Positions 1 through 7,675 are shown, numbered from the stretch's first letter. The stretch is DNA of 7,676 nt from Propionibacteriaceae bacterium (GCA_020438595.1 JAGQUI010000125.1:1-7676); one strand, 5' to 3'. Notes: generated by a model not told the origin, from the sequence alone. Translations and numbers: made by a program.

Positions 1-1
1 C

Positions 2-478
2 AACGGGGTGGGCGCGACCTCGTCCCTTGTGGTCACTGATTATCTTCCCGCGGGGTTGGAGTTCCTGGGCTGCGGTGGTGGGTCGTTCAACAGCACTGCT
101 CCGGAGTATCCGGGAGCGTCGAACGCTGTCGCTGCGGTTTCCGGGTGTGATCAACCGGACAGTGTCGAGACCGTCGAGAATCCGGCCGGTTATCCCGCAG
201 GCGTCTACACCAAAGTGGTCTGGCAGCTGAGCGATCTGCCCGCGGGCGCCACCCATACGATCCATTACGCAGCGGGGATCCCGCAGCGGGCCAACACGAT
301 GACCTGGTCGGGCACGGAGCCGAGCGCGTCGTCGGGTGATCAGGCGGCGAACCTCGACAACAACAACGGGGCGTCCACCCGCGAGACCGCAACGGAGATC
401 GGACTGCGCAACGAGGCCACGGTGAGTGGAGCCTTCGAGGGTGCACCGGTGGAGGACTCGACGTCCCACTCGGTGACT
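2..478 (+). repeat. D0: divergent DUF11-like domain, N-terminally cut by the window
   Basis: The first strand and its Lys lie upstream of the window. What is visible starts with the VTDYLPAG turn (Asp13) and runs to RNEATVSG (Asn137). Cys24 and Cys49 form a possible pair. An Asp/Asn-rich stretch (NLDNNNG) precedes the last strands. The start of this unit has clearly more A/T-ending codons than the rest of the gene (24 of the first 80 codons). Boundary with the next unit is approximate. Confidence 0.7.
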
Positions 479-3400
479 GCGGAGGACCTGCGGCTGGTCA
501 AGTCGGTGACACCGACGACGTTCACGCAGGGTGAGCTGGCCACCTACACCCTCAGCATCGATACCAGTGAGTACGTCAACCTCGACGGCCTGGTGATCAC
601 TGACACGATCCCGGACGGCCTGTGCCCGATCGATGACGCCCAGAACTGGACCTCGATCGCCGAGTGCGCCGCACAGGCCGGTCACGGCCCGACGAACGCC
701 TCGATCACCGGCGTCGTGGAGAACCCGGACGGTTCCTTCACGGTCACCTTCCTCCCGACCGACCAGGCGTTGAGCCACAACGGTCACCTGGTGATCACCT
801 ACCAGGCGCTGATGCGGGACACCTACGGGGCCTCCGGACCGACCTCGGCCAGCGACACCTTCACCAACCACGCAGCGATCAGCGGGACCAGCACGCCGCG
901 CCCGGGCGTGGACTCCCCGGACACGGGGGTGGTCACCGTCTCCGACGAGTCCAGCGCCACCATCGAGACGGGCGGACCGCAGCTGAGGAAGCTGCAGATG
1001 GCGAACGCGAGCCCGATGACGTGCTCCACCGACGTGGGCGACTACAGCGCCAGCGTGGGGAGCGAGCCCGGCTTCAGCCTCGGCGACCGGGTCTGCTTCC
1101 TGCTCGAGGTCCGGTTCCCGGCCGGCGTCGACACCCGCAACGCCGCGCTCACCGACTTCCTGCCCAAGCACCTCACCTACGAGTCCTCGACCGAGCTGAC
1201 CCCCGGTGGCCTGGTCGCGTCCACGTCTCCGGCGAGCCCGGAGCAGTACGTGACTTGGGAGCTCGGCACCGGCAGCCCTCGGACGGTGGTCCGCGGCACG
1301 CTGTTCCGGATCGTCCTCTCCGCGATCGTGACCACGCCGGCCCCGCTCGGCGTGGCCTCGCCGGAGAACCTCGACACGCAGAACCTCGCGAAGTTCCGCT
1401 ACACCAACACCGCCGGCCAGAGCGATTCGTTGCGCGACGCGGTCACCCTGCCGATCGCGCCGCCGCCCCCGGTCGGCGTGACCAAGGGCGTGCAGGCGAT
1501 CAACGCGACCGCGGTCGACACCGGGTCGGACCCGGGGAACGTCGACGGCAGCACGGTGCGTGCCTCGGACGTGGTCACCTTCCGGATCGATGTGCAGAAC
1601 CTGACCCGGGCGGGGGAGGTCAATGCGACCCCGATCGCCTCCCCGGACGTGTGGGACGTGCTGCCCGCCGGGATCACCTGTTCCGGGATCGGAAACATCA
1701 GCAACGGCGGCACCTGCTACAACGCCGGGCAGGCCGGACGGCCCACGCTGGCCAGCGGTGACACCACCTCGAGCGTGATCCGCTGGCAGCTCGACGGGTC
1801 GTTCAGCCTCGCGCCGCAGGCCTACGGCACGCTCACCTACGAGATGACCATCCCCTCCGACGTGAGCGTCAGCACGGTCTTCCGCAACACCGCGGCGGTG
1901 GCGTCGTTCACCTCGGCGACCAACGTCGACGACGGTGGGACGGTGCCGGTGGCCACCTACTACCCCGAGGACAACGTCAGTGCGAACGTGCCGGCCGACG
2001 CCGTCGAAGTGCCCGCTGCGAGCGACGACTCCTCCGTGGTCGTCCCGGACGCCGTGGTGGCCAAGTCGAACCTCACCGACATCGTCGACACGGGCAACGG
2101 CGCCTCCCAGGCCGTGATCGGGGAGACCCTCACCTACACGGTGGCGGTCACGATCCCGGCGCACACCAGTGTCTACAACGGCCAGCTCACCGACCCGATG
2201 CCGACCGGGCTGGTGTTCGTCGGCCCGGCGAGCGCGGCCTTCTCGGCCACCGGCGCCTCTCCGGCGGGTTCCGCGCTGCCGAGCGGGGTGTCCCTCGACG
2301 CCGCCACCGGAACCCTGAGCTTCGGCGCCGCCTACGCCAACGACACCGACACCGACCAGCGCTTCGAGGTGACCATCCCGGCCCGGATGGGCACCACCGC
2401 GAGCAATACCGACGGCACGGTCCGGACCAACACCGCCACCTTCCGCAGCGACACCGCCGCGAGTGGCGGCACTGCCGTCCCGGCCCGTACCGCCACCAGC
2501 ACGGTGACCGTCGTCGAGCCCTCGCCGACGCTGACCAAGACGCGGGTTCCCACCGCGACGACCGTTGCGGGCGGCTCCACCGTCACCTACACCCTGACCG
2601 CAGGTAACGCTTCGGGGCGCCCGGTCCTGCACGACACCGTGGTCACCGACTGCGTTCCGGCCGGGCTCACGGTGGGCACCGTCACCCCGGCGGTGGGGTC
2701 GGTCGCCGTCACCCCGGACGGTTGCGGCGCGGGCACGACGCTGATCACCTGGACCATCGGTGACATCAGCGGCGGCACCACGCGAACCCTGACCTACCCC
2801 GCGACGATCACCGGGGCCGCGGGGAGCCAGAGCTACACGAACACGGCCAACCTCACCGGCAGCAGCCTGGCCGACGGGCAGAACAACTCCGACCCCGGCA
2901 CGCTCGAACGGGTCTACACCAGGACCGCGAGCCAGACGGTGCGGGTCTCCGCCGCGACGGTGACCAAGACGCCGGCCAGCCAGAGCCTGACCATCGGTGA
3001 ACGGGGCTCCTGGACGGTCACGGTGTCCCTGCCGACGAACCTCGACTTCTTCGACTCGATCATCACCGACGCGCTGCCGGCCGGCTTCGTGGTGACCGGC
3101 CTGACCACCGACGCGGTGAGCTGCACCGGCTTCGCCACCTGCCCGACCCTGACCACCCTCACCTCCAGCCCGGTCGCGCCGGCGCTGGGCCAGGCGACCA
3201 CGATCGGTTGGGGCGTGGGCGACATCGCCGCGTCCGGCACCGTCCGTACGATCACCGTGACCTACTCGGCGACGGTCGCCGACATCGCCTCCAACACGGC
3301 CGGGACCGCCCGAAACAACAGCGCGTACTACCGCTGGAACCTCACCGACAAGGGAGCCACCCCGACCGCGGTGACCACACTCGACCAGGTCAGCGCCACG

Positions 3401-6400
3401 GCGACCGCCTTGACCCGGATCGTCGAACCGGCGATGACGATCACCAAGGCGGTCTCCGACCCGACCCCTGAGCCGGGGCAGAGCTTCACCTACACGGTCA
3501 CGGCGAGCAACGACGGCCGCGCCAACTACCTCAGCCCGGCCTACAACTACACCGTCACCGACACCGTGCCCACCGGCGTCGTGGTCACCGCAGGGACCAT
3601 CACCGGCGGCGGCATCCTCTCCGGGGCGGGCGCCAACGGCGGCGGCACTATCACCTGGGGGCCGATCGCCGGGCCGCTGGCCGCCAACGCGTCCACGTCC
3701 TTCACCTACTCGGCCACGCTCGCGCCGAGTGGCGCCCTGACCGCGGCCGCCCTCACCAACACCGCGCGGGTCACGCACTACGAGTCGCTGGCCAGCGGTG
3801 GCCGCACCAGCTACGCCGCGGTCTCCGGAACCGCGGTCGTGACCCCGCAGTTCCCGCACGTCACGCCGACCAAGTCGGTGGCCTCCGGCCCTGCCTACCT
3901 CGGTCAGCCGAAGACCTGGACGATCACGCTGACCAATGACGGCGGTGCGGACGCGCTGCACGCCGACGCCGTCGACACCCTGCCGGCGAATTGGGCCTAC
4001 AACGCCGGCACGGCGAGCGTCGTGGTCGCCGGAGGGCCGGCCGCGGTGGTGGAGCCCACCCTCGGCACCGATGCGTCCGGCCACCAGGTGCTCACCTGGA
4101 CGGACCTGGGCACGATCCCGGCCACCGGCGCCAACCGGACCATCGTGATCACCTTCACCGCGACCCCGAATGACCCCGCGGCGGCGACCGATCCGGGCGT
4201 CGGCTCGACCCTGCTGCACACCAACACGGTCACGACGCAGGCGGAGGACCTGACCGGGGCGACGGCGAACGCGTCCGGTCCCTACAACGCGGGTCCCGGC
4301 ACGGCGTCGACCCACATCGACTCCGCGGATGTGAGGATCACCAAGACCAGCGGCGCCGCGGTGGCAGGGCAGAACCTGACCTACACCCTGGTGGTGCACA
4401 ACAACGGCCCGGACACCGCGGTCGGCCCGTTCCCGGTCAGCGACACGCTCCCGTCGGGGCTGGGCACGGTGACCGCCTCGGGCACGGGCTGGACCTGCAG
4501 CGTGGGCGCGGGCACCGTCGACTGCGTCCGGACGAATCCGGCCAACACCCTGGCCTCGGGGGCCAGCTTCCCGGCGATCAGTGTGGTCGCGGCGATCCCG
4601 GCGGACACCGCGGGCGGCACCTCGCTGGTCAACTCGGCCACGGTGAACGCGACGACCTTCGATCCCGACCTGACCAACAACCACGACCAGGTCACCAACA
4701 CGGTCGCGCGTTCGGTCGATCTCGGCATCGTGAAGGCCACCAGTGGCACCGTCACCGCCGGCCTGAACGCGACCTACACCCTCGACGTCACCAACCACGG
4801 GCCGAGTGACTCGGCCGGGCCGATCCGGGTCAGCGACACGCTGCCCGGCGGCACCACCTTCGTGTCCGCGAACGGTACCGGCTGGTCGTGCACGCAGGCC
4901 ACCGGCACCCTCACCTGTGACCGCTCCGCCGGTCTCACCTCCGGCCAGGCCGCACCGCAGATCACGGTCGTGGTGAGCGTCCCCGCCGGGCGTACCGCGC
5001 AGGTCGTCAACACCGCCTCCGTGTCCGGTCCCGAGACCGACCCGGTCCCGGCCAACAACACCTCGACGGTGACCGACCCGGTGGCCACGGTGGCCGACCT
5101 GGCCCTGATCAAGGTGCACCAGGGCGAGTTCGTGCCCGGGAGCACCGCCACCTACCACTTCACCGTCACCAACCACGGTCCCTCGGACGCTGCCGCTCCG
5201 GTTCGCGTCACCGACCAGCTCGAACCGGAGCTGACCTTCGTCTCCGACGACTCCGCTGACTGGTCGTGTTCGGCCAACGCGAGCAACCTGCTCACCTGCA
5301 CCCTCACCGGCGACCTCGGCGTGGGGGACTCCTCCGAGTTCGGCATCACGGTGGCGATCGACTCCGCGCACACCGGCGACGTGACCAACTCCGCGACGGT
5401 GTCCTCGCCCACGACGGACCCGAACACCGGCAACAACACCGACGACGACACGACCGCGGTGAACGTCAGGGTCGACCTGGGCATCGTGAAGAGCCACAGC
5501 GGTGACGCGGTGGCGGGGCGCAACCTCGCCTTCAGCCTGGTCGTGACCAACCACGGTGAGTCCGACTCGCCGGGCCCGGTGGTCGTCACCGACACGCTGC
5601 CTGCCGGGATGAGCTATGTCAGCGGCACCGGGGGCGGGTGGAGCTGTTCCGCGGCCGGCCAGGCCGTCACCTGCACCCATGCCTCGGGGTTGGCGGCCGG
5701 CGCGAACTCGACGATCACGCTGACCGTGGCCCTGGCCCCGGACGCGGGCCCGGCGACCCTGTCCAACTCGGCGAGCGTGTCCGGTCCCGCGCCGGACCCG
5801 AGGCCCGCCAACAACACTGACACCGACACGGTCACGGTCGGTGACGAGGCGAACGTCAGCATCGCGAAGTCGGCCAGCCCGACCACGGTCGCGGCCGGTG
5901 GTGCGGTCACGTTCACCCTCACCGTGCACAACGACGGGCCCTCCGACGCCGACAACGTGCAGGTCAGTGACGCGCTGCCGCCGGGGCTGAGCTTCGTCAG
6001 CGTCGATCCGGACGCGGCGGTCACCTGCAACGACGCGGATCCGGTCGACTGTCAGGTGGCCTCCATGCCGGCGGGCGCGACCTACCAGATCCGGGTGCAC
6101 GCCCGGGTCGGCTCGGGCGTCACGGACGGCGCGAGCATCACCAACACCGCGACGGTGAGCACCAGCACGCCCGGGGACAACCCGGACGACAACTCCGACA
6201 CCGCGACGATCACGGTGAGCACGGTGGCCGACCTCAGCATCGTCAAGACGCACTCCGGCACCTCGGTGGCCGCGGGCGAGCAGGTGACCTTCCAGCTCGC
6301 CGTCCACAACGACGGGCCCTCGGACGCGGCGGCCAACGTGGTGGTCACCGACGTCCTGCCGGTCGGCCTGACCTTCGTGAGCAGCACGGGCACAGGCTGG

Positions 6401-7675
6401 AGCTGTCTGGCCGGCACTCCGGACGCGTCCGGTCAGCAGGTGATCTGCACGCTGGACGGCGGGGCGGCGGTGCTCGCCGGAACCGACGCGCCGGCACTCT
6501 CGCTGACCGCGCAGGTCGACTCCGACCTGGACCCGGACACGCTGGTCGACGGTGTGCTGACCAACTCCGCGTCGGTGGCCAGCCCGACCACCGATCCCGA
6601 CCCGGACAACAACACCGACACCGACCTGGTGCCGATCACGGCCAGCGCGGACCTGTCGGTGGTCAAGTCGCACACCGATGCCGCGCGGATCGGCGACCCG
6701 CTCGAGTTCACCCTCCAGGTGGCCAACGCGGGACCGTCCACCGCGCGTGAGGTGTCCGTGTCCGACGACCTGCCGACCGGCCTGGAGTTCGCCTCGGCGT
6801 CGGGGGTGGGCTGGACCTGCACCAACGCAGGGCAGAGCGTGACCTGCGACCTCGACGCGCCGCTGGCGAACGGGGCGAGCGCGTCGCCGATCACCGTGCG
6901 GGTCACCGTGCTCGCCTCCGCCTACCCGGACGTGAGCAACACCGCGACGGTGAGCGCCACCACGCCTGACCCGGAGCCGGCAAACAACACCTCGACCGAC
7001 CCGGTCAGCGTGCCGCCGCAGGTCGACCTGGGGATCACGAAGTCGCACACCTCCGAACCGATGCAGGTGGGGCAGCAGGCCACCTACACCCTCGGCGTCA
7101 GCAACGCCGGCAACACCGACGACCCGGGCCCGATCACGATCGACGACCCGCTGCCGGCCGGGCTGACCTTCGTCAGCGGGACCGGCGACGGGTGGACGTG
7201 CTCCGCCTCCGGCCAGGACGTCACCTGCGTGCGCGCAGCCGGCCTGGCGACGGGCGACAACACCAGCGTCGACCTGGTCGTCGAGGTGGGCCCGGAGGCC
7301 TACCCTGCGGTCACCAACGTGGCCACGGTGAGCAGTCCCGCCGAGGACCCGAACCCGGACAACAACACCGCGCAGGACCCGGCCACGGTGCTCCCGCTGT
7401 ACGAGCTGGTGGTGGCGAAGGACCTGAAGCGGATCACCGGCTCGGTGGCCGACTGGACCATCGCCGTGACCAACAACGGGCCGAACGAGGCGCCCGACGG
7501 TGCGGTGGTCACCGACGACCTGCCCAGTGCGCTGCGCTACGACGGCTACACCGGTGACGGCTGGGTGTGCACGGCCACCGGCCGCCTGGTGACCTGTACC
7601 TACGACCAGCCGATCGCGGCGGGGGAGACGGTCGGGTTCGTCCTGCACACCACGCTCGTCGACGGAGCATTCGGG
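2..7675 (+). CDS. Giant DUF11-repeat surface protein, internal fragment (both ends missing)
   Basis: This single open frame covers the whole window: 2,558 codons without a stop, starting at base 2. It reads as about 18 consecutive beta-rich domains, rich in Thr, Val, Ala, Asp and Gly. Recurrent motifs are a first strand ending in Lys (VDLGIVK, ADLSIVK), YTLxVTNxGPSD, V(S/T)DTLPAG, LTFVS, GWxC...TC, N(T/S)A(T/S)VS and DPxPxNN. These are hallmarks of DUF11 / TIGR01451 repeats, found in large secreted or wall-bound proteins of Gram-positive and other bacteria. The likely role is a long, rigid, protease-resistant extracellular stalk or adhesin; this is inferred from the family, and no ligand-binding domain is visible. 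No signal peptide, transmembrane segment or sortase motif lies in the window. The frame is already in mid-domain at base 2 and still in mid-domain at base 7675, so the full protein is longer than 2,558 residues. Residue numbers elsewhere count from base 2. DUF11-type assignment is confident; function is not. Confidence 0.95.
479..970 (+). repeat. D1: divergent DUF11-like domain, 164 residues
   Basis: It opens with DLRLVKS (Lys167, the only Lys in the unit), then ATYTLSI, ITDTIPDG (Asp201) and FTNHAAISG (Asn289). Cys208 and Cys222 are the only cysteines. The Lys-Asp spacing is 34, the same as in the canonical units further on, but the Asn is 122 residues from the Lys because the middle of the domain is longer. 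DUF11-like fold inferred from motif order. Confidence 0.7.
971..1471 (+). repeat. D2: divergent DUF11-like domain, 167 residues
   Basis: The first strand is weakly conserved (PQLRKLQ, Lys330). LTDFLPKH supplies the Asp (385) and YTNTAGQS the Asn (469). Cys341 and Cys365 are the only cysteines. With three lysines it is the most Lys-rich unit of the window. It ends in a proline run (APPPP) just before D3, which may act as a stiff linker. The domain assignment rests on motif order only. Confidence 0.6.
1472..2050 (+). repeat. D3: longest DUF11-like domain, 193 residues
   Basis: It starts at VGVTKG (Lys495, the only Lys). A Gly/Asp-rich insert (near DTGSDPGNVDG) precedes VTFRIDVQN. DVWDVLPAG gives Asp552 and FRNTAAVAS gives Asn629. 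Cys560-region and later GTCYN form the unit's two cysteines. After the Asn strand there is a long acidic tail (about residues 640-682, including EDNVSANVP and AASDDSS) before D4, unlike the short junctions of the later zone. It could contain one domain plus a linker of about 40 residues. Confidence 0.65.
2051..2524 (+). repeat. D4: DUF11-like domain without cysteine, 158 residues
   Basis: The first strand VVAKSN carries Lys688, the only Lys. LTYTVAV, LTDPMPTG (Asp731), LVFVGP and RTNTATFRS (Asn810) follow in the usual order. Near residue 700 there is an insert (VDTGNGAS) resembling that of D3, so D3 and D4 may be related. There is no cysteine in this unit. Confidence 0.7.
2525..2950 (+). repeat. 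D5: DUF11-like domain, 142 residues
   Basis: The order is PTLTKTR (Lys846, the only Lys), STVTYTLTAGN, VVTDCVPAG (Asp883) and YTNTANLTG (Asn947), followed by DGQNNSDPG. Cys884, directly after the conserved Asp, and Cys908 are the two cysteines, a placement different from the hairpin pair of D9-D17. This is a recognisable DUF11-type repeat. Confidence 0.75.
2951..3430 (+). repeat. D6: DUF11-like domain, 160 residues
   Basis: It opens with ATVTKTP (Lys989). WTVTVSLP and IITDALPAG (Asp1023) follow, then two close cysteines (Cys1041, Cys1047). The terminal Asn is ambiguous: Asn1098 (SNTAG) or Asn1106 (NNSAYY) could occupy the conserved position. An aromatic stretch (YYRW) follows, in place of the usual VS. 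Confidence 0.65.
3431..3856 (+). repeat. D7: DUF11-like domain without cysteine, 142 residues
   Basis: AMTITKAV supplies Lys1149, the only Lys. FTYTVTASNDG, YTVTDTVPTG (Asp1187) and LTNTARVTHY (Asn1253) follow. The middle is Gly-rich (TGGGILSGAGANGGG), probably loops. No cysteine is present. Confidence 0.7.
3857..4324 (+). repeat. D8: DUF11-like domain without cysteine, 156 residues
   Basis: HVTPTKSV (Lys1291) starts the unit. WTITLTNDGGADALHA and AVDTLPANW (Asp1325) follow; the Gly of LPxG is replaced by Asn. HTNTVTTQ (Asn1408) closes the core. A second lysine lies in QPKTW. This is the last unit of the divergent zone; its tail (GPYNAGPG...THIDS) leads into the first canonical repeat. Confidence 0.7.
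4325..4714 (+). repeat. D9: canonical DUF11 repeat, 130 residues
   Basis: First of the uniform units. It has ADVRITK (Lys1448, only Lys), LTYTLVVHNNGPDTA, VSDTLPSG (Asp1481), GWTC...VDC (Cys1499, Cys1508), LVNSATV (Asn1544) and the junction DPDLTNNHD. Lys-Asn spacing is 96, slightly more than the 92 typical of later units. Confidence 0.88.
4715..5092 (+). repeat. D10: canonical DUF11 repeat, 126 residues
   Basis: VDLGIVK (Lys1578, only Lys), ATYTLDVTNHGPSDS, VSDTLPGG (Asp1612), TFVS, GWSC...LTC (Cys1630, Cys1639) and VVNTASVSG (Asn1670) appear in order, ending with DPVPANNTS. Spacings are Lys+34 to Asp and Lys+92 to Asn. It serves as a good reference unit for the array. Confidence 0.9.
5093..5470 (+). 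repeat. D11: canonical DUF11 repeat with degenerate LPxG turn, 126 residues
   Basis: ADLALIK (Lys1704, only Lys), FTVTNHGPSDA, Asp1738, WSC...LTC (Cys1756, Cys1766) and VTNSATVSS (Asn1796) are present. The usual DTLPAG turn reads DQLEPE here, so the Pro is shifted and the Gly lost while the Asp is kept. The junction is especially rich in Asp and Asn (DPNTGNNTDDD). Confidence 0.88.
5471..5848 (+). repeat. D12: canonical DUF11 repeat, 126 residues
   Basis: VDLGIVK (Lys1830, only Lys), VTNHGESDSPGP, VTDTLPAG (Asp1864), GWSC...VTC (Cys1882, Cys1891) and LSNSASVSG (Asn1922) keep the same length and spacing as D10. Only 9 of 126 codons end in A or T, showing the strong third-position bias of this part of the gene. 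The junction is DPRPANNTDTD. Confidence 0.9.
5849..6226 (+). repeat. D13: canonical DUF11 repeat, 126 residues
   Basis: ANVSIAK (Lys1956, only Lys), FTLTVHNDGPSDA, VSDALPPG (Asp1990), LSFVS, a TC...DC pair (Cys2009, Cys2017) and ITNTATVST (Asn2048) are present. The Trp that normally precedes the first Cys is missing (AVTC instead of GWxC). The junction DNPDDNSD is the most acidic form after D11. Confidence 0.9.
6227..6646 (+). repeat. D14: canonical DUF11 repeat with insertions, 140 residues
   Basis: ADLSIVK (Lys2082, only Lys), LAVHNDGPSDA, VTDVLPVG (Asp2117), GWSC...VIC (Cys2135, Cys2149) and LTNSASVAS (Asn2188) are present. It is 14 residues longer than its neighbours: the loop between the two cysteines is about five residues longer, and most of the rest lies between the second Cys and the Asn, including DSDLDPDTLVDG. 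The frame is intact through the insertions. Confidence 0.88.
6647..7021 (+). repeat. D15: canonical DUF11 repeat, 125 residues
   Basis: ADLSVVK (Lys2222, only Lys), FTLQVANAGPSTA, VSDDLPTG (Asp2255), GWTC...VTC (Cys2273, Cys2282) and VSNTATVSA (Asn2313) appear in order. The junction DPEPANNTST is nearly that of D10. Unlike several neighbours it lacks the extra residues of the SxGP type before the Asp strand. Confidence 0.9.
7022..7399 (+). repeat. D16: canonical DUF11 repeat, 126 residues
   Basis: VDLGITK (Lys2347, only Lys), ATYTLGVSNAGNTDD, IDDPLPAG (Asp2382), LTFVS, GWTC...VTC (Cys2400, Cys2409) and VTNVATVSS (Asn2439) are present. It shares the VDLGI first strand with D10 and D12. The junction is DPNPDNNT. 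Confidence 0.9.
7400..7675 (+). repeat. D17: DUF11 repeat, C-terminally cut by the window
   Basis: Ninety-two residues are visible: YELVVAK (Lys2473), WTIAVTNNGPNEA, VTDDLPSA (Asp2505) and GWVC...VTC (Cys2523, Cys2532). The terminal Asn strand lies beyond the window. The first strand and the stretch after it (DLKRITG) differ from D9-D16, and there is a second Lys, so this could be the start of a different subtype. Confidence 0.85.

Noticed and set aside
664..1761. A 365-codon + strand open frame starting with ATG
   Set aside because: It is out of phase with the frame-2 gene. Its translation is Arg/Gly/His/Pro-rich with no domain character, typical of an off-frame shadow in high-GC coding DNA, while frame 2 over the same bases encodes recognisable DUF11-like domains D1-D3.
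1611..1778. A Shine-Dalgarno-like GGGGGAGGT followed closely by ATG at 1623, suggesting an internal start
   Set aside because: The ATG is in frame 3 and its frame closes at the TGA at 1776-1778 after 51 codons with no recognisable product. The purine run encodes Ala-Gly-Glu-Val in the main frame.
6433..6906. A 157-codon antisense open frame, the longest on the - strand
   Set aside because: It is antisense to D14 and D15. Its Val/Ser/Thr-rich translation mirrors the complement of the repeat codons. Similar antisense frames occur under most repeats (such as 5152-5595 and 5614-6030), as expected from the shared codon pattern and not from independent genes.
51..7540. Recurrent LPxG motifs (LPAG, LPSG, LPTG), considered as sortase LPXTG signals
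   Set aside because: They recur inside each domain right after the conserved Asp and are not followed by a hydrophobic segment and basic tail. They are the internal DUF11 turn. A true sorting signal would be expected once, near the C-terminus outside this window.
4325..7675. Regular spacing of about 378 bases, considered as a CRISPR array or noncoding satellite
   Set aside because: The period is exactly 126 codons in most units, the frame is kept, and similarity is at the protein level. There are no short identical repeats with unique spacers.
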